Assembly: GCF_000427335.1 (NCBI RefSeq) | Contig: NZ_ATMR01000094.1 | Span: forward strand, 1 to 64,000 | Length of the DNA stretch: 64,000 bases | Source: Winogradskyella psychrotolerans RS-3 | GTDB lineage: Bacteria; Bacteroidota; Bacteroidia; Flavobacteriales; Flavobacteriaceae | Direction of reading: 5' to 3' | Part shown: in pieces, positions 25,110 through 33,138 of the stretch | Layout of the letters: each line of letters begins with the position of its first letter | How positions within the stretch are numbered: the stretch's first letter is position 1 | Position numbers and translations under genes: made by a program | The notes under the pieces: model-generated | The model's database searches: none | The model's input: only the letters and a program-made list of their open reading frames with translations | Told to the model about the DNA's origin: nothing

Positions 25110-25843
25110 CTGAATTTTGTTGATCAACATAAAGCCGCAATAATTACATTTCTTTTAGCAGGAATTGTAGTCTTTGGTATGTTTAGCATTCAGTTAAAAC
25201 GTCATCAGGATTTAATTTCTGAAAGCTACTATCTCATGGAGCCAGAGCCTGAAATCGCAAAAGAAGACCTTCAGGATATAGAAGCTATAAACGCAAAATC
25301 TACAAACAAAGCGTTTAACGAAGACCAAGAGTATAAAGAGATGATGCGTAACTTTAAAACCGTTAGCGCTAATGATTTTGAACGCACAACAAAGGCCATG
25401 GAAGAAGCTAAGGCAAGTGAAGACGTGCAAGAGGAAACAAGCATTACCAAATCGTATGCAGGTAGTAATGCTTATGCTTTAAATTCTGAAGACACAGAAT
25501 CATATAAAAAACTTCAGGAAGAGTTAAAACAGCGTCTTAAAAATAAAAACAAGCAGACGAGCACGCCAAAACAAAAAGTACACTAACCTACTCTTTAAAA
25601 GGTAGAACATTAACCTATTATAAAACACCACGATATTTATGCGAAAGTGGTGGGAAAATAGTAGTGAGTATTAGAGTTAATGGAGCAGGTGATGTTATTG
25701 ATGCTTATATTAATGGGGCTTCTAATTCTGATAATCAGTGTTTAATAAATCATGCGATTTCTTATGCTGAAACCGTTCAGTTTGATGCGTCAGACAAGAA
25801 AGAGCAATTAGGTACGATTACCTTTTTATTTAAAGGGAAATAA
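25110..25843 (+). pseudogene. TonB-like envelope protein, frameshifted
   Basis: The first frame gives an N-terminal membrane helix (KAAIITFLLAGIVVFGMFS), a Glu-rich periplasmic linker and a stop at about 25585. The next frame gives the C-terminal domain GRTLTYYKTPRYLCESGGK through LGTITFLFKGK, which resembles the C-terminal domain of Bacteroidota TonB-type energy transducers. One missing A at the AAAACAAAAA run (25568-25577) explains the break. No ATG precedes the membrane helix: the family-like start MNFVDQH would begin at CTG 25110, so the start is unusual or mutated; the first ATG is at 25179, inside the helix. It lies 80 bp after truB. Confidence 0.7.
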
Positions 25844-25853
25844 AATAGTGGCT

Positions 25854-25969
25854 TCGACTACGCTCAGCTACCAAAATCGACTACGCTCAGCCACCGAAAG
25901 CAACCACGCTCAGTTACCAACCTCGATTACTCTCAGGCACTGAATGTGACTTTGCTTAACTGCCAAAAT
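25854..25969. repeat. Degenerate tandem array of a 23-bp repeat
   Basis: Five consecutive units of about 23 bp: TCGACTACGCTCAGCTACC at 25854, 25877, 25900, 25923 and 25947. Units 1 and 2 differ at two positions; units 3 to 5 decay progressively. The unit is the same element found singly in leuS, truB and at 61415. It begins 10 bp after the stop codon of the TonB-like gene and ends 8 bp before the thioredoxin-like gene. Confidence 0.75.
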
Positions 25970-25976
25970 TTCTAAC

Positions 25977-26590
25977 TTATTTTAATAAGCCAACCAAATC
26001 TTCAATAGTAGATTGCCCTTTATCCTTATTATACCAACGTTGTAAATCTTCTTTAAATTCTGGAGTCAACATGCCATGTTCAGCTTTGTAAGCTTGCACC
26101 ATATTTGTGGCAACCGTAGGTCGTGGTCCAAATGAATCTATAACAGTATTGGTTTCGGTATCTAACATAATTAACTTTGGAATTGATTTTCCTCCATTAG
26201 TTAAAAACTGATCCATTAGTGCTTCGTTTTCATCTCTGAGTACCACTTTATAGTCAATATTACCATTGAGCTCAGCTACTTTATTAATTATGGGCATAAT
26301 ATGCGCAGCATCTCCACACCAACTTTCCGAAATAACTAACCAGGTTATTTTTTATCAAAATTTGCAATCTTAATATTCGCGGCGTCCGAAACTTTTGCGG
26401 TTTTATCCCAACGTCTCATACGTCTGTCGTTAAGGTATGTGTATTCAACCAAGGCGTCTGATTGGTCGGTTCCGGTAGTTGATTTGTCTTCAACTAATGT
26501 GGTAACTAAGTTTCTGTATTCAGCATAAGTCATACTTTTATTTAGACTTTCTGAGATGATATCTTTTAATGTGAGTGTATCTGTTTCCAT
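25977..26590 (-). pseudogene. Thioredoxin family protein, frameshifted
   Basis: The N-terminal frame (26590-26345) has 81 residues, METDTLTLKDIISESL onward, ending NFDKK. The second frame (to 25977) has the rest of a thioredoxin fold with NGGKSIPKLIMLD (cis-Pro loop). Adding one A to the A6 run (plus-strand T6 at 26348-26353) joins them through ITWLVISESWCGDAAH, which supplies the active-site-like motif WCGDA with a single Cys. This is a known flavobacterial thioredoxin-like type of about 200 residues; its role is unclear. The break may be a sequencing error. Confidence 0.75.
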
Positions 26591-26832
26591 AGGATAAAAA
26601 TAAGAATCTATTGCCGTTTTTTATGCAACAGTTGTTACATTAGTCGAGAACTAATTTAGACCCTTTCTATTCGCTAAAAAATTGTTCTTTTAAACTTAAA
26701 TTTTGTCTTTTTAGAGTCGAGTAGCGATGCTATGCAACTAGAAAAAAGCTTTCATTTAATTTTAAAATTCTTAATTTTCGCCTAAACAGAAAACGTATAA
26801 ATTAATTCTTACTAAATAAATTTCCTTACAAG

Positions 26833-27397
26833 ATGAGTAAAAACAGATGTGGTTGGTGTGTTGGTGATCCGTTATATGAAGCCTATCACGATGAAGAATG
26901 GGGAGTTCCTGTTTATGATGATGCTAGATTATTTGAATTTTTAATTTTAGAAACGTTTCAGGCTGGATTAAGTTGGATTACTGTTTTAAAAAAAGCGTGA
27001 AAATTTTAGAAAAGCTTTCGATAATTTCGATTATAAGAAAATAGTAAATTACGATGCTTCTAAAGTTGAAGACTTATTACAAGATGCTGGAATTATTAGA
27101 AATAAACTAAAAGTGAATGCTACAATTACCAATGCAAAAGCTTTTATGGAAATTCAGGAAGAGTTTGGATCATTTTCTAAATATATATGGAATTTTGTAG
27201 ATGGAACACCGATAAAAAATAACGTAAAAATCTATAAAGAGGCTCCCGCAAATACTCCACTGAGCGATGCGATAAGTAAAGACTTAAAGAAGCGTGGATT
27301 TAAATTTGTGGGGTCTACTGTGATTTATGCACAGATGCAAGCCACAGGTATGGTAAATGACCATGAAGCTTCTTGTTTTAGATATCATGAGGTTTAA
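26833..27397 (+). pseudogene. tag: DNA-3-methyladenine glycosylase I, frameshifted
   Basis: Tag removes 3-methyladenine from alkylated DNA. MSKNRCGWCVGDPLYEAYHD and EEWGVPVYDD at the start, with the zinc-binding Cys pair, are typical, as is the final ATGMVNDHEASCFRYHEV with its zinc ligands. After SWITVLKK the frame stops at 26998. Removing one A from the A7 run at 26988-26994 gives KRENFRKAFDNFDYKKIV and continues to 27397. It overlaps the 3' end of the convergent aat gene by 20 bp. The extra base may be a sequencing error. Confidence 0.85.
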
Positions 27398-28016
27398 GGT
27401 GTTTTATAAATTCAGCTCTTGAGATATCTTTAGCGCCTAAGCTCTCGAGATGTTTGGTGTGTAATTGACAATCAATTAATTTGTAATTAGAATTTTGAAT
27501 AAAGGTTATAAAACCCGCTTTACTTGCATTACTCACTTTAGCAAACATACTTTCGCCACAGAAAACAGAATCGGTAATTTCAATACCATATAAGCCGCCA
27601 ACGAGTTCATCATTTTGCCAAACTTCAATAGATTTAGCATATCCTAGCTGATGTAATTTGTAGTAAGCGTCTACCATGTTATCCGTAATCCAAGTACCAT
27701 CTTGGTCGTTCCGTTTTGCTTTGGCGCAATTTTCTACTACAGCTTTAAACGCTTTGTTTATCGTAACTTTAAAATTGTCTTTTTTTAGTACTTGCGTCAT
27801 GCTTTTAGAGACTTTTAAATCTTCTGGAAACAAAACAAACCGTGGATCTGGCGACCACCAAAGTATAGGCTCTTCATCTTGAAACCACGGAAATATACCT
27901 TTAGAATATGCATGTAATAAGCGCTCTGGAGATAAATCTCCGCCAACAGCTAGAAGTCCTTCAGCGGAGGCTTCAGATACATCTGGAAATTCTATTTTAT
28001 CAGTTAAAAAGTACAT
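27378..28016 (-). CDS. aat: Leucyl/phenylalanyl-tRNA--protein transferase
   Basis: A 212-residue enzyme of the N-degron pathway: it adds Leu or Phe from tRNA to proteins with N-terminal Arg or Lys, marking them for ClpAP-type degradation. Motifs are GLLAVGGDLSPERLLHAYSKGIFPWF (residues 20-45), ILWWSPDPRFVLFP, GLYGIEITDSVFCGESMF and the closing QLHTKHLESLGAKDISRAEF. Monocistronic, with its 3' end overlapping tag by 20 bp in the convergent direction. Confidence 0.94.
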   Translation of the reverse strand: MYFLTDKIEFPDVSEASAEGLLAVGGDLSPERLLHAYSKGIFPWFQDEEPILWWSPDPRFVLFPEDLKVSKSMTQVLKKDNFKVTINKAFKAVVENCAKAKRNDQDGTWITDNMVDAYYKLHQLGYAKSIEVWQNDELVGGLYGIEITDSVFCGESMFAKVSNASKAGFITFIQNSNYKLIDCQLHTKHLESLGAKDISRAEFIKHLKPHDI

Positions 28017-28167
28017 CAGTTAAAATTGAGTTGGCATTTAAGTATTTAAAATTAAGGACTTGACTTTGATGTTAAAAGATTTTTGTTGATATTTGAGTAG
28101 ACCTTTATCAAATATTTTTTGTTCATCATTGCTTTTTATGAAGGTCTAACCTAAAACCAAAGTATGA

Positions 28168-28195
28168 AGTCCTGACTAACCATCAGGACTTTTTT
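28168..28195 (+). terminator. Strong plus-strand terminator
   Basis: AGTCCTGA (28168-28175) and TCAGGACT (28183-28190) form a perfect 8-bp stem with a 7-nt loop, followed by six T. Its direction does not fit the flanking minus-strand genes. Confidence 0.8.
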
Positions 28196-28213
28196 GTTTG
28201 AGACTATATACAG

Positions 28214-28249
28214 AAAAAGACCTGTTTTAAATTAAAAACAAGTCTTTTT
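28214..28249. terminator. Terminator of the DUF3127 gene
   Basis: AAAAAGACCTGTTTT pairs, with one bulge, with AAAACAAGTCTTTTT. It lies 22 bp after the stop codon of the minus-strand DUF3127 gene and has T-runs in both directions. Confidence 0.7.
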
Positions 28250-28270
28250 ATATGTGTCTATCTTCCTTAT

Positions 28271-28648
28271 TTAGAAAGGTAAATCGTCGTTGTCACCTTC
28301 GTTTAAATCATTAACAGGCTCAAAAGCTTCTGTTGGTGGTACTGGAGGCATATCTCCACTTGCAGCTTGCGCTTGCACAGCTTCAATTCTCCAACCTTGT
28401 ATAGAATTAAAGTATTTAGTTTCACCTTGTGGATTTACCCATTCTCTACCTCTTAAGTTAATATTAATTTTAACTTGCTGACCAGCTTGGTAGCTATTAA
28501 GTAAATCACATTTGTCTTGAACAAACTCCACCATAATATGTTGTGGATACTGCTCTTCTGTAGTCACTACAATCTCCCTTTTTCTAAATCCGTTACTGCC
28601 AAAGGTTTGAGTCTCACCTACCATCTTAATTCGTCCTTGTACTTCCAT
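28271..28648 (-). CDS. DUF3127 protein with an SSB-like acidic tail
   Basis: A 125-residue protein. The N-terminal 95 residues (MEVQGRIKMVGETQTFGSNGFRKREIVVTT, VKININLRGREWVNPQG) look like an OB-fold with alternating beta strands. A short flexible linker leads to NEGDNDDLPF. That ending is the same as the tip of the SSB encoded at 2039-2494. DUF3127 has no defined function that I know; the fold and tail suggest a single-stranded nucleic-acid binding protein or a partner of the SSB interaction network. It is monocistronic. Confidence 0.85.
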   Translation of the reverse strand: MEVQGRIKMVGETQTFGSNGFRKREIVVTTEEQYPQHIMVEFVQDKCDLLNSYQAGQQVKININLRGREWVNPQGETKYFNSIQGWRIEAVQAQAASGDMPPVPPTEAFEPVNDLNEGDNDDLPF

Positions 28649-28693
28649 TTTTGCTTAATCTATAATTTATTATAATACTTAAATATTTTCAGA

Positions 28694-29563
28694 CTACGAA
28701 AGTAATAACTTCCAAGCACTTTCTACGTCTCCATAGCTCAAATAATTTTGAGCCAACTTGTGTTTTTCTCTGTGAGATGCCGTTTTAATGTCTGGATATC
28801 GCTCACTAATGTCATCAATAAACTTATTAACATTGTCTGTATTTGGCAACGCTTCAACATTTGCTAACATTCCAATGTTATTTCCTGTTAAAATCATACT
28901 GTTTTTTACGTCGTCTGGCATGTTATCGACTCCAATACCCATAGATGCTAGAGGTTTAGGGATTTCGAAAAACCCTTTTTTAGCTCTGCTATAATAACTT
29001 CCGCCAGCTCTTGCTACTAAATCTAAGGCTTCTTGGTTTATGGTTTGGTCAGCGTTTAAAACCTCGTCAGAAATGTGAAGTTTTACCACCTCGCAGATCA
29101 CTAAATTACCTGCACCTCCTTCAGAACCTAAAGAAATAATATCGTTTACTTTACATTCAAATTGAATAGGAGATTCTGCGACTCTAAAGGGTTTTACTTT
29201 ATCTGAAGGTAGCATAGATAAACCTGCTTTTTCAAATTCGTTTGTGCCTTCAGGATATTCAGTACTTGCTAAAGAAGTTTGGTGTACCATATCGTAATTC
29301 ACCACATTAATAACGACTTCTTTGGTAGCTTCAACATTATGCAATGTGTGTTTTGTGGTATTGTCTCTAACGCGTCTTGCTGGAGAGAAGACCAAAATTG
29401 GTGGATTGGCACTAAACACATTAAAAAAGCTAAAAGGAGATAAATTGGGTTTACCATCTTTATCAACAGTACTCGCAAAGGCAATAGGTCTTGGTGCGAC
29501 AGCGCTTAATAAAAAGCCGTGTAAAATGCCTGTTGTAAGGTCTTGAGGGTCAAATGTAGCCAT
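28694..29563 (-). CDS. Flavin reductase family protein
   Basis: A 289-residue FMN-binding split-barrel protein. The first 200 residues have the flavin-reductase-like pattern (SAVAPRPIAFASTVDKDGKPNLSPFSFFNVFSANPP, near residue 19, then RRVRDNTTKHT). The last 90 residues are an extra alpha-helical part. The reaction is not evident; relatives reduce flavins or act on other small molecules. It diverges from the histidine kinase gene, with a perfect 31-bp palindrome between them. Confidence 0.85.
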   Translation of the reverse strand: MATFDPQDLTTGILHGFLLSAVAPRPIAFASTVDKDGKPNLSPFSFFNVFSANPPILVFSPARRVRDNTTKHTLHNVEATKEVVINVVNYDMVHQTSLASTEYPEGTNEFEKAGLSMLPSDKVKPFRVAESPIQFECKVNDIISLGSEGGAGNLVICEVVKLHISDEVLNADQTINQEALDLVARAGGSYYSRAKKGFFEIPKPLASMGIGVDNMPDDVKNSMILTGNNIGMLANVEALPNTDNVNKFIDDISERYPDIKTASHREKHKLAQNYLSYGDVESAWKLLLS

Positions 29564-29674
29564 GTAGTATGCTGGTTTTTAACAAATATAATTATATTAG
29601 GTTGGGGACAAAAGTATTTTACCGCAGTATTAGAACAATAATATCAACATAATTGCATTATATTTAAAATTGAA

Positions 29675-29705
29675 ATTTGGATGCTAAAAATTTTAGCATC
29701 CAAAT
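29675..29705. repeat. Perfect 31-bp palindrome between divergent genes
   Basis: Arms ATTTGGATGCTAAAA (29675-29689) and TTTTAGCATCCAAAT (29691-29705), separated by one base. No transcript converges here, so a terminator is unlikely. It could be an operator for the flavin reductase and histidine kinase genes, or a dispersed palindrome. Confidence 0.7.
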
Positions 29706-29767
29706 AAATAATTAATAGCAAACAGAATGTGGTTTATTGTTTTAAACACATGAAATTTAATTAACCA

Positions 29768-30922
29768 ATGACCTTTAGCTTCAACCGAAATATAATCCGT
29801 TGGATTATTATTATTTCATCTTTTATTATTATTTCACTTATCCTTTGGAACACCTATACGTTTTTTCAAAATTTTAAAGCAGAAGAACGTTCTAAAATGA
29901 AAACCTGGTCTATGGCTTTGATAGATATAGGAACAATAAAGGCAAATGATGAAGTTAATGAAGTCACTGGCCATGTGATTACAGAAACTATAATTAGTAC
30001 TCCGGTTTTAGTAATTGATAATAATGGTGAACTTAGCACTTCTAGAAATATCGACGAATCCTTGCTATCAAGTCCTATAGAGGTGCAAAAACTAGTTGAT
30101 AAATTTAAGGGTGAAAACACACGGATTGAAGTTAATATGGGGACGACGTCCAAGCAATTTATTTATTACGGAAATTCACCATTACTCAATAAGCTAAAAT
30201 ACTATCCTTTAGCATTGCTACTCATTATACTATTATTCGGAGCCGTTGTTTATTTCTTTTACCGAAGTTCCAAAATTGCTGAACAGAACAAACTTTGGAC
30301 AGGTATGGCGAAAGAAACTGCACATCAAATTGGGACGCCTTTATCGTCGCTTGTGGGTTGGGCAGAAATTTTAAAAACTGAAGCCGTAAACCCTGAGTAT
30401 ATTCTAGAAATAGAAAAGGATATTGATAGGCTTCAAACTATAACGGAACGTTTTAGTAAAATAGGATCGGTGCCTACACTTAAAAATTTAGATATTGTTG
30501 AAGTTACCAAATCGTCTTACGAGTATTTAAAATCAAGATCGTCGAAGTTAATTAATTTTGAAATTGTTATACCAGATCGCGAAATACCAATTAACTTGAA
30601 TGAAGAACTTTATAGTTGGACCATCGAAAACCTCGTAAAAAATGCTATTGATGCTATGAGAGGTAAAGGCGATTTAAAACTAGAACTTACACAGCTTGAA
30701 AATCAAGTATTCATTAATATTTCAGATACAGGAAAAGGAATTCCTAAATCGTCGTTCACTAAAATTTTTGAACCAGGTTATACCACTAAGAAACGAGGTT
30801 GGGGATTGGGCTTGTCTTTAGCAAAGCGCATTGTAGAAGATTATCACAACGGGAAAATAAAAGTATTAACTTCGGAAATCGGAAATGGAACTACCATACA
30901 AATTTTGTTGAGGCAGGTTTAG
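29768..30922 (+). CDS. Membrane sensor histidine kinase (orphan)
   Basis: A 384-residue kinase. Two membrane helices (about residues 11-31 and 146-165) flank a periplasmic sensor region. The phospho-acceptor helix has the unusual H-box KETAHQIGTPLSSLVGWAE (His near residue 188), as in a Bacteroidota subgroup. The catalytic domain has an N-box (ENLVKNAIDAM), a G1 box (ISDTGKGIP) and a G2 box (KRGWGLGLSLAKRIV). No response regulator is adjacent on either side, so its partner must be elsewhere. The signal is unknown. Confidence 0.9.
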   Translation: MTFSFNRNIIRWIIIISSFIIISLILWNTYTFFQNFKAEERSKMKTWSMALIDIGTIKANDEVNEVTGHVITETIISTPVLVIDNNGELSTSRNIDESLLSSPIEVQKLVDKFKGENTRIEVNMGTTSKQFIYYGNSPLLNKLKYYPLALLLIILLFGAVVYFFYRSSKIAEQNKLWTGMAKETAHQIGTPLSSLVGWAEILKTEAVNPEYILEIEKDIDRLQTITERFSKIGSVPTLKNLDIVEVTKSSYEYLKSRSSKLINFEIVIPDREIPINLNEELYSWTIENLVKNAIDAMRGKGDLKLELTQLENQVFINISDTGKGIPKSSFTKIFEPGYTTKKRGWGLGLSLAKRIVEDYHNGKIKVLTSEIGNGTTIQILLRQV

Positions 30923-31016
30923 TTTGTTTTAAAGACTATGGGCACCTTTTAGGAACTTGACACGTTTGAAAAAAACTTTAAAATTGAAATGTTGAAATTT
31001 TAGTTTAAATTTGACG

Positions 31017-31373
31017 ATGAATTCTTCACGATTTTTCACTTTAAAAGAAGCCAGGATAGGTAATAACTGTCCTGAATGCTATTCTAACGATAGTTTAGAA
31101 CTTACGTTGAAGCAAAAATTAATTGAAACTAAATTTTACAAGGCTATAACTGACGAAACAGTAAGTCAATTATCTTGTTTAAACTGTGAGGTGCAAATTT
31201 TTCCTATTCGCTGGACAGATGATATTGAGCGCGTTGTAGATTATCACAATAGAGGACTTAAAAGGAAACCGAAGTCTACTAAGTTAAAACCAATTGCATG
31301 GGCTTTAATTAGTTTATCTGTTTTAGTATTAATTGCAATTATCTTATTTGCAACGGGAGTATTTTCAAAATAA
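31017..31373 (+). CDS. Zinc-ribbon-like membrane protein, 118 residues
   Basis: I do not recognise the family. The N-terminal part has two Cys pairs (CPEC near residue 20 and CLNC near residue 58), as in a zinc ribbon. A basic segment (RGLKRKPKSTKLK) precedes a single C-terminal membrane helix (about residues 93-114), so the ribbon faces the cytoplasm if tail-anchored. I start at ATG 31017; an in-frame TTG lies 6 bp upstream. It follows the histidine kinase by 94 bp and may be its downstream partner gene, but this is uncertain. Confidence 0.6.
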   Translation: MNSSRFFTLKEARIGNNCPECYSNDSLELTLKQKLIETKFYKAITDETVSQLSCLNCEVQIFPIRWTDDIERVVDYHNRGLKRKPKSTKLKPIAWALISLSVLVLIAIILFATGVFSK

Positions 31374-31376
31374 GTA

Positions 31377-31766
31377 TTACAAGTACGATCCAATTTTTTC
31401 GGCTATAGCCTTAAACTCTTCAGGTGTTACTTTTTGTTTGTTTGTAAAACGAGCATCCTCCATAGTGTGCAAAGGAATTAAATGCACATGTGCGTGTGGA
31501 ACTTCTAAACCAATTATAGACATGCCAACGCGTTCGCAAGGAACGGCTTGTTCTAAGGCAATTGCAACACGACGCGAAAATTTCATTAACCCTAAATAAG
31601 TGGCTTCGTCTAAATCAAAAATTTTATTAACCTCTTTTTTAGGAATGCAAAGTGTATGGCCTTTAGAGTTTGGATTGATATCCAAGAACGCTAAGAAATC
31701 GTCAGTTTCGGCGACTTTATACGATGGTATTTCACCTGAAATTATTTTTGTAAAAAGTGTTGCCAT
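31377..31766 (-). CDS. HIT family protein
   Basis: A 129-residue histidine-triad protein. It starts MATLFTKIISGEIPSYKVAE and has the catalytic triad motif HAHVHLIPL near residue 91. HIT enzymes hydrolyse phosphoramidates of AMP such as AMP-lysine. It lies 3 bp from the end of the convergent zinc-ribbon-like gene, and 102 bp downstream of greA behind a terminator. Confidence 0.94.
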   Translation of the reverse strand: MATLFTKIISGEIPSYKVAETDDFLAFLDINPNSKGHTLCIPKKEVNKIFDLDEATYLGLMKFSRRVAIALEQAVPCERVGMSIIGLEVPHAHVHLIPLHTMEDARFTNKQKVTPEEFKAIAEKIGSYL

Positions 31767-31796
31767 AATCTAGTAATTAATGTGTTTTATAAATAT

Positions 31797-31828
31797 AAAA
31801 AGATTCCTGTAAAGAGGAATCCTTTTTT
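31797..31828 (-). terminator. greA terminator
   Basis: AAAAAGATTCCT and AGGAATCCTTTTTT form a stem with one bulge and a 4-nt loop. Read on the minus strand it ends in T residues, about 40 bp after the greA stop. Confidence 0.75.
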
Positions 31829-31868
31829 GCAATATAACTTTGATAATCTACCTTAAATATGAACTTTT

Positions 31869-32342
31869 CTATCTAGAGATTTCTAGAATATCAAATTTCA
31901 TAATACCGCTTGGTACCTGTATTTCCGCAGTATCTCCTACAGATTTACCTAATAAACCTCTACCAATAGGAGAATTCACTGAGATTTTACCTGTGGCTAT
32001 ATCAGCTTCACTTTCGGCAACCAAAGTATAGGTCATTTCCATACCATTAATTTGGTTCTTAATTTTAACTTTAGATAAAGCTAAAACTTTAGTTAAATCT
32101 AGTTGCGATTCGTCAATAACTCGTGCTCCAGATAAAATTTCTTCCATTTTGGAAATTTTCATTTCCAGCATGCCTTGTGCTTCTTTTGCAGCATCATATT
32201 CTGCATTTTCACTTAAATCTCCTTTGTCTCTTGCTTCACCAATATCCTGTGATGCCTTTGGACGTTCCACATCTTTAAGATGGTTTAACTCTTCTCTTAG
32301 TTTTTTTAAACCTTCAGCTGTGTAATAAGATACTTTACTCAT
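31869..32342 (-). CDS. greA: Transcription elongation factor GreA
   Basis: A 157-residue factor that helps RNA polymerase cleave backtracked RNA. It has the coiled coil with the acidic tip (about residues 10-75, including IGEARDKGDLSENAEYDAAKEAQG) and the FKBP-like C-terminal domain (ISVNSPIGRGLLGKSVGD). Its own terminator follows at 31797-31828. Confidence 0.96.
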   Translation of the reverse strand: MSKVSYYTAEGLKKLREELNHLKDVERPKASQDIGEARDKGDLSENAEYDAAKEAQGMLEMKISKMEEILSGARVIDESQLDLTKVLALSKVKIKNQINGMEMTYTLVAESEADIATGKISVNSPIGRGLLGKSVGDTAEIQVPSGIMKFDILEISR

Positions 32343-32706
32343 AATTTAATCGTTTTAAATATAACGCGATCTAATTAGCAGGTTCTTTATCATTTTTGAG
32401 CCTGTCTGAAAATCAGACAGGCTCAAAAATGACTGTAGATATTATGTGCTTTTTAGAAGTTTGTTATTGTATAATTATAATGTTAGCATAAAAAAAACCT
32501 CGCGCTGACGAGATTACTACGCAAATATATAAAATATTTACCGTATTGTTGAATTAATAGTAAATTGCCCTTCAAAAATTGAAGTTAAAATTTAGAAAAA
32601 ATGTTAATAATTTGAAAGCTAAACAAGAAAGTGAGTGTCCTCGTGGCTCTAGACGATTTGGATTTTCAATTCACTAAATTTCAAACTATTAAAAAAAATT
32701 AAACCT
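32343..32706. other. 364-bp divergent intergenic region
   Basis: Between greA and a small lipoprotein gene. It contains a perfect 20-bp stem hairpin (32390-32432), and a second A-rich hairpin, CTCG/CGAG, near 32500-32513. No gene is apparent. Confidence 0.5.
32390..32432. repeat. Perfect 20-bp inverted repeat
   Basis: TCATTTTTGAGCCTGTCTGA (32390-32409), a 3-base AAA loop, and its exact inverted copy (32413-32432). No T-run follows, and it lies upstream of greA on the minus strand and of the lipoprotein on the plus strand. Confidence 0.8.
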
Positions 32707-33138
32707 GTGAAGAAATTATTTTTAATGCTAAGTTGTATTGTCGTTTTAGCTTGTAGTAAAAACGATCCTATCTATAATTGTAACTATTTATTGGATGTTG
32801 GAGTTAATCTAACCGTGAATCTTAATCTTCCTCAGTATAATCAACTTTTGTTCCCTGTGAATGCAGTTAGAGTAAACGGTTATGGGAATAACGGAATCAT
32901 TTTAGTGCGAACCAATGCAGATTCAATTTTAGCTTGGGATGGTGCAGATCCTAACCATACTTCTTCATCTTGTTCTAAATTAACAATAGTAGGTTTAAAT
33001 GCGGTTTGTGGCTGTGAAGATGGTAATGAGTATAGTTTAATTACGGGGACAGCACTAGGCGATAACGCTCAACCCTGTACGTTAAAACCATACAGAGTTG
33101 AAGCTATCGGGAATAATAGTTATTATGTTAGTAATTAA
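32707..33138 (+). CDS. Small Rieske-like lipoprotein, 143 residues
   Basis: A lipoprotein by its signal and lipobox (LSCIVVLACSKND). The start is GTG at 32707; no ATG is close. The C-terminal pattern, DPNHTSSSCSKL, VCGCEDGNEYSL and PCTLKPYRVE, resembles the layout of a Rieske domain, but the CxH and CxxH iron ligands are not intact, so it probably does not hold a 2Fe-2S cluster. I recall similar proteins next to greA in flavobacteria. Function unknown. Its stop is 4 bp from that of the convergent TonB receptor. Confidence 0.65.
   Translation: MKKLFLMLSCIVVLACSKNDPIYNCNYLLDVGVNLTVNLNLPQYNQLLFPVNAVRVNGYGNNGIILVRTNADSILAWDGADPNHTSSSCSKLTIVGLNAVCGCEDGNEYSLITGTALGDNAQPCTLKPYRVEAIGNNSYYVSN

Larger units (their letters stand above)
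28017..28270. other. Gene-free region with two terminators and a possible small RNA
   Basis: 254 bp between aat and the DUF3127 gene. It holds a plus-strand terminator (28168-28195) with no plus-strand gene just before it except tag, 770 bp upstream, and a second bidirectional hairpin. A short plus-strand transcript that starts near 28120 and ends at the first hairpin is possible; a box close to TAnnTTTG occurs near 28107-28115. Confidence 0.35.

Noticed and set aside
25854..25969. CRISPR array
   Set aside because: Repeats are contiguous with no spacers, diverge from unit to unit, and no cas gene is in the window.
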